Of a stretch of 31,200 nucleotides of DNA, positions 31,139 through 31,200 are shown piece by piece. The position numbers and the translations under genes were made by a program. Within the stretch, counting starts at the first letter, position 1. Each line of letters starts with the position of its first letter. The stretch comes from JBNJGT01 sp964473285. Lineage in GTDB: Archaea > Nanobdellota > Nanobdellia > Woesearchaeales > JACJVW01. The stretch covers positions 1 through 31,200 of the forward strand of contig CAYYOI010000016.1 of the NCBI GenBank assembly GCA_964473285.1. The letters are read 5' to 3'. The notes below the pieces were generated by a model. That model made no database searches, had not been told where the DNA came from, and saw nothing but the letters and a program-made list of their open reading frames with translations.

Positions 31139-31200
31139 TATTAGTACCCAATTTTGACAGTTAAATAGAAAAATGTTCTTAGCTTGGTAAGTTCTGCAAT

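Overview
The window looks archaeal. Several genes have a TATA-like box about 25 bases before the start codon, as expected for leaderless transcripts. Many genes overlap by ATGA. Secreted proteins carry lipoboxes or N-X-S/T sequons, and several transcription regulators are anchored in the membrane. The lipoate ligase is split into two proteins, as in archaea, and the AbiE pair is of an archaeal type. Small genes, membrane-tethered winged helices and secreted helical proteins would fit a DPANN lineage such as Woesearchaeota. That placement is inference, because no rRNA or tRNA gene is visible.

Layout. 190-4350 (minus) holds a B12-type radical SAM protein, a permease split into two ATGA-coupled halves, a ParB-like domain protein, a calcineurin-type phosphoesterase and a VIT1/CCC1-like membrane protein. 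4423-6840 (plus) holds a possible PD-(D/E)XK protein, a membrane-anchored winged-helix regulator, a secreted helical protein and a tiny lipoprotein. A decayed gene (to 7544) follows. 7746-9798 is an ABC exporter whose permease is fused to a membrane winged-helix protein.

9869-17063 is the most striking region: a tightly packed operon with (1) a CcdA/DsbD-type membrane protein carrying two thioredoxin domains, (2) a glycine-cleavage-H-like lipoyl carrier, (3) a thioredoxin lipoprotein, (4) a single-cysteine FAD disulfide reductase, (5) lipoyl synthase, (6) both subunits of an archaeal lipoate ligase, (7) two unknown lipoproteins and (8) two YlbF-like proteins. No glycine cleavage or 2-oxoacid dehydrogenase gene is present. 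I propose that the lipoyl carrier shuttles thiol electrons or binds a thiophilic metal(loid), linking cytosolic NAD(P)H to extracytoplasmic thioredoxins. 17247-20834 is an arsenic operon on the same strand (ArsR, ArsM, CPNC thioredoxin, ArsP, ArsF-like lipoprotein, ArsG/CcdA-like permease) with a clear ArsR operator. Dihydrolipoyl groups bind trivalent arsenic strongly, so the two operons may cooperate.

20882-21810 (minus) is a winged helix coupled to a multi-pass membrane protein. 21928-23111 (plus) holds a protein with a near-perfect 132-base tandem duplication and a lipoprotein. 23208-25820 (minus) is a CPH-type copper ATPase with a Met/His-rich SHOCT protein and a repeat-bearing lipoprotein. 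26302-29115 (plus) holds a membrane winged-helix gene interrupted by an in-frame TAG, a broken small gene and a secreted DUF5667/DUF4382-like protein. This repeats the regulator-plus-secreted-helical-protein arrangement of 5013-6643. 29440-30944 is an AbiEi/AbiEii toxin-antitoxin pair with a palindromic operator at the start codon. I saw no CRISPR array, IS element or tRNA.
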